A stretch of 64,000 bases of DNA, from positions 166,100 through 230,099 of the forward strand of contig CAZLPW010000001.1 of the NCBI GenBank assembly GCA_964561495.1, read 5' to 3'. Numbering within the stretch: position 1 is the stretch's first letter; each line of letters begins with the position of its first letter. A program made the position numbers and the translations under genes. The notes beneath the pieces were generated by a model that was given only the letters and a program-made list of their open reading frames with translations, was not told where the DNA came from and did no database searches. Source of the stretch: CAZLPW01 sp964561495. Its GTDB lineage: Bacteria > Fidelibacterota > Marinisomatia > Marinisomatales > UBA1611. Below are positions 1-8,858 of this stretch, in pieces.

Positions 1-2009
1 CTTTAGCGGAAGCATTCCTTAAGCTAGGTGGCGAAATAAATCGTATGGGGACCATAGAATCGGGTTCAACAGTTTCAGATTATCATGAGGGCGAAAAAGA
101 ACGACAGATATCAATTCATTCTACTCCACTTCATATGGAGTGGGAAAAAACTAAATTTAATATTGTTGATTCGCCTGGATATTTAGATTTCATTGGTGAA
201 TCCATTAGTGCACTCGCTGTTGTTGACATGGCACTTGTTGTTTTAAATGCTGCCAATGGAGTAGAAGTTGGAACAGAGATTATGTGGTCAAACGCAGGTG
301 AGTTAGGAATACCAAAAATGATTGTTGTTAATGGTTTCGATCGTGAACATACTAATTTTGATTCTATACTTACTGAGGCTCGAGCGCGTTTTGGAAATAA
401 TGTATTCCCTATGCAAATACCTGTGAATAGTGGTCCAGGTTATAATAAGAACATCGATGTTTTACGGAATGAATTAATAACCTATGAAACAAATGGTTCA
501 GGAAAAATGTCAGAAACTGATTTGCCAGAGGATCTAAAAAACAAGGTTGAATCTTTGCATCAAGAATTGATTGAATATGTAGCTGAATCGGATGATTCCC
601 TTTTAGAAAAGTTTTTTGAAAAAGGAAACCTTACTGAGGAAGAGATGCGTGGTGGCATACATCAAGCTATACAAGATCAAACATTTATACCGCTATTCTG
701 TGTTTCTGCCACTAGTAATATTGGTATCAGGAGGGTTTGCGATTTTATATCAAAGTATGGTTCATCTCCTGATGATAGAAAAAGTGTTAAGGCTAATGAT
801 GAAAAGGGAAATGATGTTGAAATTTTTTTAGATGGTTCCGATACTGTTCTACAAATATTCAAGACAATGTCTGAGTCTCATATGGGTGAACTCTCTATAT
901 TTAGGGTTTATTCTGGATCAGTAAAAACAGGTTCTGATTTGTATAATTCCAATAGAGATATTTCTGAACGAATTGGCCAGATGTACATTATTAATGGAAA
1001 AAATCGCACGAATGTTGACACCGTTTTTGCTGGTGATATAGCAGCTGTGGTTAAATTAAAAGATACACATACAAACAACACGCTTTGTTCAGGCTCACAT
1101 GTTAAATTACCAAAATTAAAATTACCAAATCCGAATATTCATTCTGCAATAATGTCTTCAGCTAAAGGTGAAGAAGAAAAACTTGCAATTGGTTTAGCAA
1201 CGCTGCATGAAGAAGACCCTACTTTCATTTATCGTGTTGATAGTGAAATTAATCAGACAATAATTTCTGGTCAGGGGGAGCTCCACCTTAGAGTAACAAC
1301 AGAGAGATTAAAGAGAAGATTTGGAATTGGTATTCTGCTTGCTGAGCCAAAAATCCCTTATCGAGAAACAATAAATAGTAAAGGATCTGCAAAATATCGT
1401 CACAAAAAACAATCAGGAGGTGCGGGGCAATTTGCTGAAGTCTGGATGAGAATTGAATCAAGAGAGAGGGGCCATGGGGTAGAGTTCACAAATTCATTAG
1501 TTGGCCAAAATGTTGACAGGGTTTTTGTTGCTTCTGTTGAAAAGGGTGTTAACAAAGTATGTAATGAAGGTGTTATTGCAAAATGTAAGGTAGTAGATCT
1601 AAAGGTTGATTTTTATGATGGGAAAATGCACCCAGTTGATTCAAAAGATATTGCCTTTCAAACTGCTGGCGCGCATGCTTTTAGAGAAGCTTTTCAAAGT
1701 GCACAGCCCTGTTTGCTTGAGCCAATTCTTGATATTGATGTAAAAGTACCAGAAGAGTTTATGGGTGATATAATGGGAGATATTTCTTCAAAGAGAGGGA
1801 AAATAATGGGGATGGAGGCGGATGGAACTTTTCAGTTAATTAAAGCACAAGTACCTCAAGCTGAACTGTACAATTATGCTACCACTGTTCGCTCTTTAAC
1901 TGGAGGAAGAGGTATACATTCTGAATCATTCAGTCATTATGAGATGATGCCGAAAGAAATCGAAAAAAAAGTAATTTCTTCTGTTAATAGTAGGGATAAT
2001 GAAGATTAA
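1..2009 (+). CDS. Elongation factor G-like GTPase (EF-G paralogue), 5' truncated by window edge
   Basis: The reading frame is open from base 3, ahead of the first ATG at 45, and the upstream codons spell LAEAFLKLGGEINR, which continues the EF-G family pattern; the true start and the P-loop lie outside the window. Visible parts in order are the switch region with TVSDYHEGEKERQISI, G3 motif DSPGY, a G4 region reading VVNGFDREH, domain II (around GELSIFRVYSGSV), domain III (HEEDPTF, SGQGELHL), domain IV (RETINSKGSAKYRHKKQSGG) and domain V (PEEFMGDIMGDISSKRG). The DYHEGEKERQIS signature and the short domain IV start resemble the second EF-G class (FusA2-like) rather than canonical FusA. The G4 motif is NGFD instead of NKxD, so guanine recognition may be altered. 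It acts in the cytosol on the ribosome if it is a working translocase or ribosome-release factor; the exact role is not decided by sequence. Confidence 0.9.
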   Translation, partial: LAEAFLKLGGEINRMGTIESGSTVSDYHEGEKERQISIHSTPLHMEWEKTKFNIVDSPGYLDFIGESISALAVVDMALVVLNAANGVEVGTEIMWSNAGELGIPKMIVVNGFDREHTNFDSILTEARARFGNNVFPMQIPVNSGPGYNKNIDVLRNELITYETNGSGKMSETDLPEDLKNKVESLHQELIEYVAESDDSLLEKFFEKGNLTEEEMRGGIHQAIQDQTFIPLFCVSATSNIGIRRVCDFISKYGSSPDDRKSVKANDEKGNDVEIFLDGSDTVLQIFKTMSESHMGELSIFRVYSGSVKTGSDLYNSNRDISERIGQMYIINGKNRTNVDTVFAGDIAAVVKLKDTHTNNTLCSGSHVKLPKLKLPNPNIHSAIMSSAKGEEEKLAIGLATLHEEDPTFIYRVDSEINQTIISGQGELHLRVTTERLKRRFGIGILLAEPKIPYRETINSKGSAKYRHKKQSGGAGQFAEVWMRIESRERGHGVEFTNSLVGQNVDRVFVASVEKGVNKVCNEGVIAKCKVVDLKVDFYDGKMHPVDSKDIAFQTAGAHAFREAFQSAQPCLLEPILDIDVKVPEEFMGDIMGDISSKRGKIMGMEADGTFQLIKAQVPQAELYNYATTVRSLTGGRGIHSESFSHYEMMPKEIEKKVISSVNSRDNED

Positions 2010-2018
2010 ATTTTTACT

Positions 2019-2513
2019 ATGACTAGATTATGGGCACCATGGCGGATGGATTACATAACCCAGCCAAAGAGCGAGGGTTGTGTTTTTTGCATTAAGTGTA
2101 AGTCTAATTTAGAAAAAGAAAACCTAGTTTTATTTCGAGGTCAATTTTCTTTCTTATTATTGAATCTTTATCCGTATTCCAATGGGCATCTTATGGTTGC
2201 ACCGTACGATCATACTTCAAATATAGGTGAAATTAATAATGAAGTAGCTTCTGAGATAATGTCAATATCCAATTTTGCGATGAAAGCATTAGAAACAGAA
2301 TTAAAGGCGGAGGGTTTTAATTTTGGAGCTAACTTAGGAAAAGTTGCTGGAGCAGGTATTGCTGAACATATTCATTATCACATAGTCCCCCGATGGGCTG
2401 GAGATACAAATTTTATGCCAGTATTGGGTCACACAAAAGTGATTATGGATGGTTTGACAGAAACTTGGAATAGTTTGAAGCCATATTTTAATGATTCAAA
2501 AAATATAATCTGA
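2019..2513 (+). CDS. HIT-family nucleotide hydrolase/phosphorylase
   Basis: A 164-residue histidine-triad protein. The HxHxH triad is at H117, H119 and H121 in the string HIHYHIVPRW, followed by the family hallmark WxGDTNFMPV. The N-terminal CVFCxxC (about residues 21-27) together with a conserved histidine matches the zinc-binding site of the bacterial AP4A hydrolase/phosphorylase branch, which also shares the opening LWAPWRMDYI. Family members cleave dinucleoside polyphosphates or related nucleotide conjugates in the cytosol. It sits 9 bases after the EF-G paralogue and its stop overlaps the next ATG in a TGATG junction, so the three genes are probably co-transcribed. Substrate cannot be told from sequence. 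Confidence 0.9.
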   Translation: MTRLWAPWRMDYITQPKSEGCVFCIKCKSNLEKENLVLFRGQFSFLLLNLYPYSNGHLMVAPYDHTSNIGEINNEVASEIMSISNFAMKALETELKAEGFNFGANLGKVAGAGIAEHIHYHIVPRWAGDTNFMPVLGHTKVIMDGLTETWNSLKPYFNDSKNII

Positions 2514-2725
2514 TGCTAGATTTTGCACGTACATGGCTACCTTATATATATCTATATAGCATAGGTGGGATTGCATTTTTAATTGGTATTTATCTTATAA
2601 CAAAATCGCAATCTTTAAACACGGACAATAATAACCATAAAAGATGGTTATATATTCTTATTTTCGGGTTTTTGTATTATGCTGGGATACACGGTTCTTT
2701 AATTTTATTAGCTATAAAAGGTTAA
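2513..2725 (+). CDS. Small two-helix membrane protein, likely symporter accessory subunit
   Basis: A 70-residue protein with two hydrophobic segments (about residues 9-28 and 45-67) separated by a polar loop with Asn/Lys/Arg. It begins inside the stop codon of the HIT gene and ends one base before the ATG of the sodium:solute symporter. I do not recognise a named family. Its size, topology and tight coupling recall small accessory subunits found beside some SSS transporters, so a role in the same transport complex is an inference from context. Coding status is supported by translational coupling on both sides. Confidence 0.65.
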   Translation: MLDFARTWLPYIYLYSIGGIAFLIGIYLITKSQSLNTDNNNHKRWLYILIFGFLYYAGIHGSLILLAIKG

Positions 2726-2726
2726 T

Positions 2727-4594
2727 ATGGAAATTGCAATAGGGACAGGACTTGACAGAGCTGTAATATTAATATACTTTGTATTAGTAATGGGGTTTGG
2801 AGCCTATTTTGGGAAATACAGTAAGACTACTTCTGATTATTTTTTTGGTGGAAGGCGGTTTTCTTGGTGGTTAATTACTATTTCTATAGTAGCAACTGGT
2901 ATAGGCTCACATAGCTTTGTAAAATATTCCACAAAAGCTTACCAATATGGTTTTTCATCAACAATGACTTATATGAATGATTGGTTTTTCATGCCTCTTT
3001 TTATGTTTGGGTGGCTTCCAATTATTTACTATTCAAAGGTTCGTTCAATTCCAGAATATTTTGAAAAGAGGTTTAATAAGACAGCCAGATTGTTAGCTAC
3101 AACTATGACGCTTTTATATATGATAGGTTATATTGCCATTCAACTTTTAACCTTATCGACTGCTTTATATAAGATTTATAATATCCCATTAATGCTTACT
3201 GTTGTTATTATTGCTATAGCCACTACTATTTATATGCATTTTGGTGGACAAACCTCTGTGATATTTACAGATCTTTTTCAAGGCTTGATTCTTTTGTTTG
3301 CGGGGCTACTTCTATTTTTTCTTGGGTTGCAATATCTTGGAGATGGACTTTTCTCAACTGGGGTACAAAATTTTTGGGGTTTCTTAACACCAGATCAAAA
3401 GCTCCCGCTAGCCCATTTTAATCATCCTCCAAATTTTAATTTTGTAGGTATATTTTGGCAGGATGGCATTGCGGGTTCGATCGGATTTCTATTTTTAAAT
3501 CAAGGTTTAATAATGCGATTTATGGCTGCAAAAAGTGTTAATGAGGGTAGGAAAGCAGCAGCGTTTAATGTCCTTTTTGTTTTACCAGTATCTGCGATTG
3601 TGGTTTCTAATGCTGGCTGGATTGGTAGGGCTATTGCGAACGGGATGCCTGGAGTATTGCCAGAAGGGTTGCAACCAAATGATGTATTTGTTGCTGTTAC
3701 TAATATTGTATCAAGCCCAGGTGTGTTTGGATTCATTATTGCTGCTCTCTGTGCAGCTTTAATGTCAACTGCTGATACTTTAGTAAATGCTTCATCTGCA
3801 ATAGTGGTCAATGATATATATCGTCCTTTGATAAAAAATAATCAAACAGAAAAAAAACAACTAGAAATAGCACGGATTGCATCCATTTTAGTAAAAGTAA
3901 TAGCAATTCTATTGGTTCCTTTTTTTAATTCTTTTGAATCGATTTATGAAGCTCATGGATGGTTCCACTCTACGTTTACTCCACCTCTAGTGGTAGCTGT
4001 ATTTCTAGGTATTTTTTGGAAANNNNNNNNNNGTTTACCACGCCAGCAGTTATTGCTACATTTACGGTTGGTGCTTTTCTTATGATACTAGGACAATTTA
4101 ATCATGAATTAATTTCACCGTTTTCACATGGAATAGAACTTCGTCCAGGAAAAGGTTATTCATATATTGGAGCTCTTTATAACATTGTAGTTTGTGCATC
4201 AGTAGGTGTTTTTGTTAGCCTAATTACAGCTCCTCCTAAAAAAGAAAATCTGGAAGGATTAACGGTCTTTGATGTTAAAAAATTAAAAGAAATTTTTAAG
4301 GGTTCTCCAGTAAACGAAAAAAAAGGTGAAAAGGTAAAAGTCAATTTTATAATAGATGAAAATAATTTGGATTCTATTCGGTTTTCAGAAAAGGATATGA
4401 AGATAATGAAAGCAAAGCCTGGCGATTTAGTCTATTTATGCGATAACAGATCTTGGCTAGGGGGGCTGAAATCTATTCACTCTGTTTATGGAGAACCACA
4501 TCGACAAGAGGGTATTGTTTTTATTTCTTCAAAGCATCAAGAAAGAGGTCTTTTTGAAATAGATCGTGAATTAAATGCAGAGAAAGAAATGTAA
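2727..4594 (+). CDS. Sodium:solute symporter (SSS family), interrupted by an assembly gap
   Basis: Two open frames separated by ten Ns belong to one gene. The left part starts at 2727 and gives a typical SSS core: GAYFGKYSKTTSDYFFGGR, then SIVATGIGSHSF in the first inverted-repeat half, IPEYFEKRF, and GFIIAALCAALMSTADT with the sodium-site-like MSTADT segment. The left frame reaches FLGIFWK; the right frame resumes as FTTPAVIATFTVG, which is the expected continuation of an SSS helix, and ends in a hydrophilic tail of about 120 residues. The frames are restored only if the true gap length is 2 modulo 3, so the ten Ns are a placeholder. Substrate is unknown. The small membrane protein at 2513 is one base upstream. 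Confidence 0.88.
4023..4032. other. Assembly gap (10 Ns) inside the SSS gene
   Basis: Ten undetermined bases. The reading frame before the gap ends on a Lys codon at 4020-4022 and the frame after it resumes with the third base of a codon at 4033, so the real missing sequence must be 2, 5, 8 and so on bases long. Two bases would give a plausible GIFWK-x-FTTP join. It marks a scaffold join rather than biology. Confidence 0.97.
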
Positions 4595-4653
4595 CTTTGA
4601 GACGATTTGAATTGACACTAAATTCGCTGACTTTTTTAGTTATAAAACATATA

Positions 4654-4726
4654 TCCGGAGTAGCTCAGTTGGTAGAGCAGGTGGCTGTTAACCACTTTGT
4701 CGGGGGTTCGAGTCCCTCCTCCGGAG
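4654..4726 (+). tRNA. tRNA-Asn (anticodon GTT)
   Basis: A 73-base cloverleaf. The acceptor stem pairs 4654-4660 (tccggag) with 4719-4725 (ctccgga), the D stem is gctc/gagc, the anticodon stem is 4680-4684 with 4692-4696 around the loop ctgttaa, giving anticodon GTT at 4687-4689, and the T stem is 4702-4706 with 4714-4718 around ttcgagt. G4726 is the discriminator base and CCA is not encoded. It lies between the symporter and the oligopeptidase gene with only about 30 to 60 bases to the latter. Confidence 0.97.
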
Positions 4727-4788
4727 CAATTTATTACAATTATCTTTTTTGTAAAATTAAGGTAGTTTCTATCTTAATTCTTGTTATA

Positions 4789-6879
4789 ATGGTATCATGT
4801 CAAAATAATCCTGAGCCACCTTTAGCTAATTCCGAAGAGCATCAAATAGAACTTCATGGACATACCCGTATTGATCCATATTATTGGATGAGATTATCAG
4901 ATGATCAAAAATTATCTGAAAATCCAGATGGTCAAACAAAATCTGTGCTGGATTATATTAAAAGGGAAAGCGAGTATAAAAATCAAAGTTTGGCTCACAC
5001 TGTTAATTTGCAAAATAATATCTTTCATGAAATTGTTAATAGGATTAAAAAAGAAGATATATCTGCACCGTATTTTTGGAATGGCTATTTTTATTATAGG
5101 CGATATGAATCAGGAAAAGAATATGCAATATACTGTCGTAAAAAAGGATCTCTTGAAAACACGGAACAAATTTTAATTGATGAAAATCTATTATCAAAGG
5201 GACATGATTATTTTTCATTAGGCGATTTTGATATTAGTCCAGATAATCAGTGGATCGTATATAGCGTTGATACATTAAGTAGAAGGATTTATGAATTATT
5301 TTTTAAAAATCTAACTACAGGAGAAACTTTATTAGAGACAGTTCCAAATACCACAGGTACGGTGGCATGGGCTAATGATAGTAAGACACTGTTTTATACT
5401 TCTAAAAATAAAATAACACTTTTATCAGAAAAAATATATAGACACGTAGTTGGTAGAAAACATTCTGACGATGAGGTCGTTTATATTGAAAAGGATAAAT
5501 CTTTTTATACTTCGGTCTACCGTTCAAAATCAGGAAAGTTTATCATTATATCTTGCTCGAGTACTCTTACTAGCGATTATCATTTGCTTTCGGCGGATAA
5601 ACCTTACGGAGAGTTCCGTAGTTTTACTACTCGCCAAAATGATCATGAGTATAGTATAGCACACATAGGGAATAATTTTTTTATTTTAAGTAATAAAGAT
5701 GCCCCAAATAATCGTTTGATGAAAACATCTGATGCCTCTACTAATATCTCAAACTGGGAAGAAGTCATATCACATGATAAAGATGTACACCTTTTAGCGA
5801 TGGAGGTATTTAAGGGTTACTTAGCCATAAATGAAAGAAGAGAAGGATTATTAGGATTAAGAGTATTTGATCTAGAAAAAAAGACAGAACACAGAATTAA
5901 TTTTGAAGAAGAAAATTATTCAGCATACTTTTCAAAAAATTTTGAAATTGAAACCAATGTTTTGCGCTATACTTTTAATTCAATGAAAACCCCGAGGATG
6001 ATTGTTGATTATAATATGGGTTCAAGAGAAAAAGTTATAATAAAACAACAAAAAGTAGTGGGCGGATATAATCCTAATGAATATTATTCCTCTACGCTAT
6101 ATGCTACAGCTAGAGATGGAGAAAAAATTCCAATATATTTAGTTTATAATATTAGTTTAAGACAAAAGAACCAAAAACAACCATTATTACTATATGGTTA
6201 TGGGTCATATGGAGATACAGAAGAACCATATTTTAGTATTCCGCGTCTTAGTCTTTTAGATAGAGGTTTTATATATGCAGTCGCGAATATTAGAGGAGGT
6301 CAAGTTTTTGGTAGAAGGTCTTATGAGGCTGGGAAAATGCTTAATAAAAAAAATACATTTTATGATTTTATTGATGCTGCAAAATATTTGATTAATGAGG
6401 GGTATACATCTACTGATTTATTGTTTTGTGAAGGTGGTAGTGCGGGCGGTTTGTTAATAGGAGCAGTAGTTAATATGGAGCCAAAACTTTGGAAAGGTGC
6501 CATTGCTGATGTCCCTTTTGTAGATGTAGTAACAACTATGATGGATTCTTCGATTCCACTAACCTCGAATGAGTGGGAAGAATGGGGCGATCCAAGAATT
6601 AAAGAGGAATACGAATATATGTTATCATATTCTCCCTATGATCAAATTAAAAAAACAGATTTTCCTAATATGTTAGTGACAGCAGGCTTTTTTGATTCTC
6701 AGGTTCAATATTGGGAGCCATTGAAGTATGTTGCAAAATTACGAGAACATTGGAATGGGAATAATAAGCTTTATTTCCATATCAATATGGAGGCAGGGCA
6801 TAGTGGTAAATCAGGTAGATTTCAACGTTATAAGGATTATGCCCTTTCATATGCATTTATTTTGGATTTAATAGAATAG
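4789..6879 (+). CDS. Oligopeptidase B-like prolyl oligopeptidase (S9A), probable lipoprotein
   Basis: Serine peptidase of family S9A. The opening HGHTRIDPYYWMR matches oligopeptidase B/PtrB, followed by the beta-propeller and a C-terminal alpha/beta hydrolase. Numbered from the ATG at 4789, the nucleophile is S551 in GGSAGG, the acid D636 in GFFDSQ and the base H671 in EAGHSG. PtrB-type enzymes cut short peptides after basic residues. The start is uncertain: the frame is open upstream through the whole tRNA, and a lipoprotein signal (VVSILILVIMVSC) ends just after the ATG at 4789, so translation must begin earlier. ATT at 4756 would give a perfect short lipoprotein leader, but no ATG, GTG or TTG lies between the tRNA and 4789. 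If lipidated it works in the periplasm or at the cell surface. Confidence 0.85.
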   Translation: MVSCQNNPEPPLANSEEHQIELHGHTRIDPYYWMRLSDDQKLSENPDGQTKSVLDYIKRESEYKNQSLAHTVNLQNNIFHEIVNRIKKEDISAPYFWNGYFYYRRYESGKEYAIYCRKKGSLENTEQILIDENLLSKGHDYFSLGDFDISPDNQWIVYSVDTLSRRIYELFFKNLTTGETLLETVPNTTGTVAWANDSKTLFYTSKNKITLLSEKIYRHVVGRKHSDDEVVYIEKDKSFYTSVYRSKSGKFIIISCSSTLTSDYHLLSADKPYGEFRSFTTRQNDHEYSIAHIGNNFFILSNKDAPNNRLMKTSDASTNISNWEEVISHDKDVHLLAMEVFKGYLAINERREGLLGLRVFDLEKKTEHRINFEEENYSAYFSKNFEIETNVLRYTFNSMKTPRMIVDYNMGSREKVIIKQQKVVGGYNPNEYYSSTLYATARDGEKIPIYLVYNISLRQKNQKQPLLLYGYGSYGDTEEPYFSIPRLSLLDRGFIYAVANIRGGQVFGRRSYEAGKMLNKKNTFYDFIDAAKYLINEGYTSTDLLFCEGGSAGGLLIGAVVNMEPKLWKGAIADVPFVDVVTTMMDSSIPLTSNEWEEWGDPRIKEEYEYMLSYSPYDQIKKTDFPNMLVTAGFFDSQVQYWEPLKYVAKLREHWNGNNKLYFHINMEAGHSGKSGRFQRYKDYALSYAFILDLIE

Positions 6880-6903
6880 ATGATTTTCAAATTTTGAACA
6901 ATT

Positions 6904-7962
6904 ATGAATAATTTATTTAAATATTTTATTTTTTTTATTTCATTCTCTTTAGGCCAGAATTGGTTAAACAACCATCCACACTCCAATTATTTAATTGAGG
7001 ATAAAGAAATTCACCTGAAAGATATAAAACAACTTACTTTTGATGGTGAAAATGCAGAAGCATATTTCAATAAAAAAGGAGACAAGCTCATTTTTCAATC
7101 TCATAATGGTGATAGTCTATGTGATCAAATATATATAATGAACCTTGAAACTGGGTTAGTTAATTTAGTTTCTACAGGCAATGGAACTACTACATGTAGT
7201 TTTTTCAATTATCCTGAATGTGAAAAAATAATATATTCATCTACTCATCTCGAGAATTTAAAATGTCCACAAAAACCCGACTACAGTAAAGGATATGTAT
7301 GGAAACTTTACAAAGGCTATGATGTTTTTTCAGCAGATATTTCTGGTGCAAATCTCAAAAGGTTGACAGATTCTAAGGGATATGATGCAGAAGCAACATT
7401 TGCATTTGATGGAAGTAAAATTATTTACACATCTTTAAATAGTGGTGACCTTGATCTGTGGACAATGCTACCAGATGGTTCAAATAAAAAACAATTAACT
7501 GATCGCCTAGGCTATGATGGGGGTGGCTTTTTTAGTATGGATGGGAAGTCAATTGTTTGGCGTGCATATTATCCAAAAACTAAAACCCAGATTGATGATT
7601 ATTTAAATCTCCTATCACTAAATTCGATTAGGCCGATGGCACTTCAAATTTGGACAATGGATGTAGATGGATCAAATAAGAGACAAGTAACAAAAAATAG
7701 TGCAGCAAATTTTGGGCCTTTCTTTTTTCCAAATTCAAAAAGAATTATTTTTTCTTCAAATCTTCATGATAAAAGTGGCCGAGATTTTGATCTTTATGCG
7801 ATAAATAAAAATGGAACTAATTTAGAAAGGATCACATTTTTTAAAGGTTTTGATGGATTCCCTATGTTTAGTGGGAATGGAAAATATTTAGTTTTCGCCT
7901 CAAATAGAAACCAAAAAAAGAGAGGAGATACAAACCTATTTATATGCGAATGGGTTAATTAA
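6904..7962 (+). CDS. Secreted PD40/TolB-like beta-propeller protein
   Basis: A 352-residue protein with an N-terminal signal peptide (hydrophobic FKYFIFFISFSLG, then Gln-Asn). The mature part is made of PD40/WD40-like blades: repeated motifs of the type KxxDxxFSxDGxxIxFxSxRxGxxDLxxMxxDGxNxxQLT, for example at GSKIIYTSLNSGDLDLWTM and KRIIFSSNLHDKSGRDFDLY. This resembles the propeller half of TolB without TolB's N-terminal domain. The propeller probably binds a protein or glycan in the periplasm or outside the cell. It follows the oligopeptidase by 24 bases and likely shares its transcript. Enzymatic activity is not indicated. Confidence 0.8.
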   Translation: MNNLFKYFIFFISFSLGQNWLNNHPHSNYLIEDKEIHLKDIKQLTFDGENAEAYFNKKGDKLIFQSHNGDSLCDQIYIMNLETGLVNLVSTGNGTTTCSFFNYPECEKIIYSSTHLENLKCPQKPDYSKGYVWKLYKGYDVFSADISGANLKRLTDSKGYDAEATFAFDGSKIIYTSLNSGDLDLWTMLPDGSNKKQLTDRLGYDGGGFFSMDGKSIVWRAYYPKTKTQIDDYLNLLSLNSIRPMALQIWTMDVDGSNKRQVTKNSAANFGPFFFPNSKRIIFSSNLHDKSGRDFDLYAINKNGTNLERITFFKGFDGFPMFSGNGKYLVFASNRNQKKRGDTNLFICEWVN

Positions 7963-7970
7963 TTTTATTA

Positions 7971-8858
7971 TTAATAGAATAAAAGTTTTTTATTTGGTGT
8001 GAAATGAAATTCGTTTTCGATTTTTTCATCTAATAAAATATAAGATTTTTCACCTATTTTATTTTCATTTGTTGAAAAGGGCCATTTGCTAGGTTCTGAA
8101 TTGATGGTGTATTCCATATTAAGTTGTTTAAGCTTTGCGTCATAAATTTTAATTTCATATTTATTACTTGGCACAAAGGCTAAAATCTTTTTTTGGTTAA
8201 CCGTTCGATAGCCCCGAAGGTTAGAAAAGGAGACTTTCCATATAGGAGTTGAATTTTCCGTTAAAACAAAAATAATGGGATAGGGGTCACCATTAGATAA
8301 TTTAAAAAAATCAATTTCATCGATAAATAATGATTTAATAGAAACGGTATGCATCTTACCATTTTTTTTGCTAGCAACATTCTGCTTGGTTAATCCTCTT
8401 GATATATAATAAACCCCAAATTGATATAGATCATTTTCATCTGAAGCTTCATAGGATATTTCAGAAATAATAGATCTAGATGAAACAGAGCGCAAAGAAG
8501 ATTTAATTGAATAATTATTACTATCAGAAATAATATAGCCAGTAATTATTTTATCTGCTTCAGTAAGATTAGCAAGTATATACAAACAACTATCATTACA
8601 ATTATCTAAATCTGTTTGCATTTGATTTAGAAAATATTCCATACGGGATTGTGATACAAAGTTTTTAAAACCAAGGTTAATTAATTCATTTTTTAACCTA
8701 TTTATAATGTTATGTTCGGCAGTTTCTTCATTAAAACTAAATGGATAGATTAAAATCCTTTCATTCTGAGAAGTAATGACAGTGGATGAAAAAAATACAA
8801 TCATTAATGCGATGATATTTGAATATAATTTGTTTTTTAACATGCAATTATGAAACAA
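7971..8858 (-). CDS. Secreted CsgG/LpoB-like domain protein
   Basis: A 295-residue exported protein. An in-frame ATG at 8843 gives a cleaner signal peptide (MLKNKLYSNIIALMIVFFSS) than the first ATG at 8858. The next 140 residues follow the pattern of CsgG/LpoB/FlgO-like periplasmic domains: a strand with IYPFSF, a helix of INRLKNELINLGF, FVSQSRMEYFL, a Cys pair DNCNDSCLYILANLTEADKII, then GYIIS and a strand-rich portion. The C-terminal half is all-beta and unrecognised. It converges on the propeller gene with 8 bases between stops. Family members sense or nucleate outer-envelope machinery; a specific role here cannot be assigned. Confidence 0.65.
   Translation of the reverse strand: MFHNCMLKNKLYSNIIALMIVFFSSTVITSQNERILIYPFSFNEETAEHNIINRLKNELINLGFKNFVSQSRMEYFLNQMQTDLDNCNDSCLYILANLTEADKIITGYIISDSNNYSIKSSLRSVSSRSIISEISYEASDENDLYQFGVYYISRGLTKQNVASKKNGKMHTVSIKSLFIDEIDFFKLSNGDPYPIIFVLTENSTPIWKVSFSNLRGYRTVNQKKILAFVPSNKYEIKIYDAKLKQLNMEYTINSEPSKWPFSTNENKIGEKSYILLDEKIENEFHFTPNKKLLFY

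Noticed and set aside
3959..4085. Two overlapping genes at the symporter gap
   Set aside because: The two frames are halves of one SSS protein split by ten Ns of unknown true length.
4597..4788. Extension of the oligopeptidase frame through the tRNA to 4597
   Set aside because: It would translate the complete tRNA-Asn gene; the lipoprotein signal shows the real start is after the tRNA.
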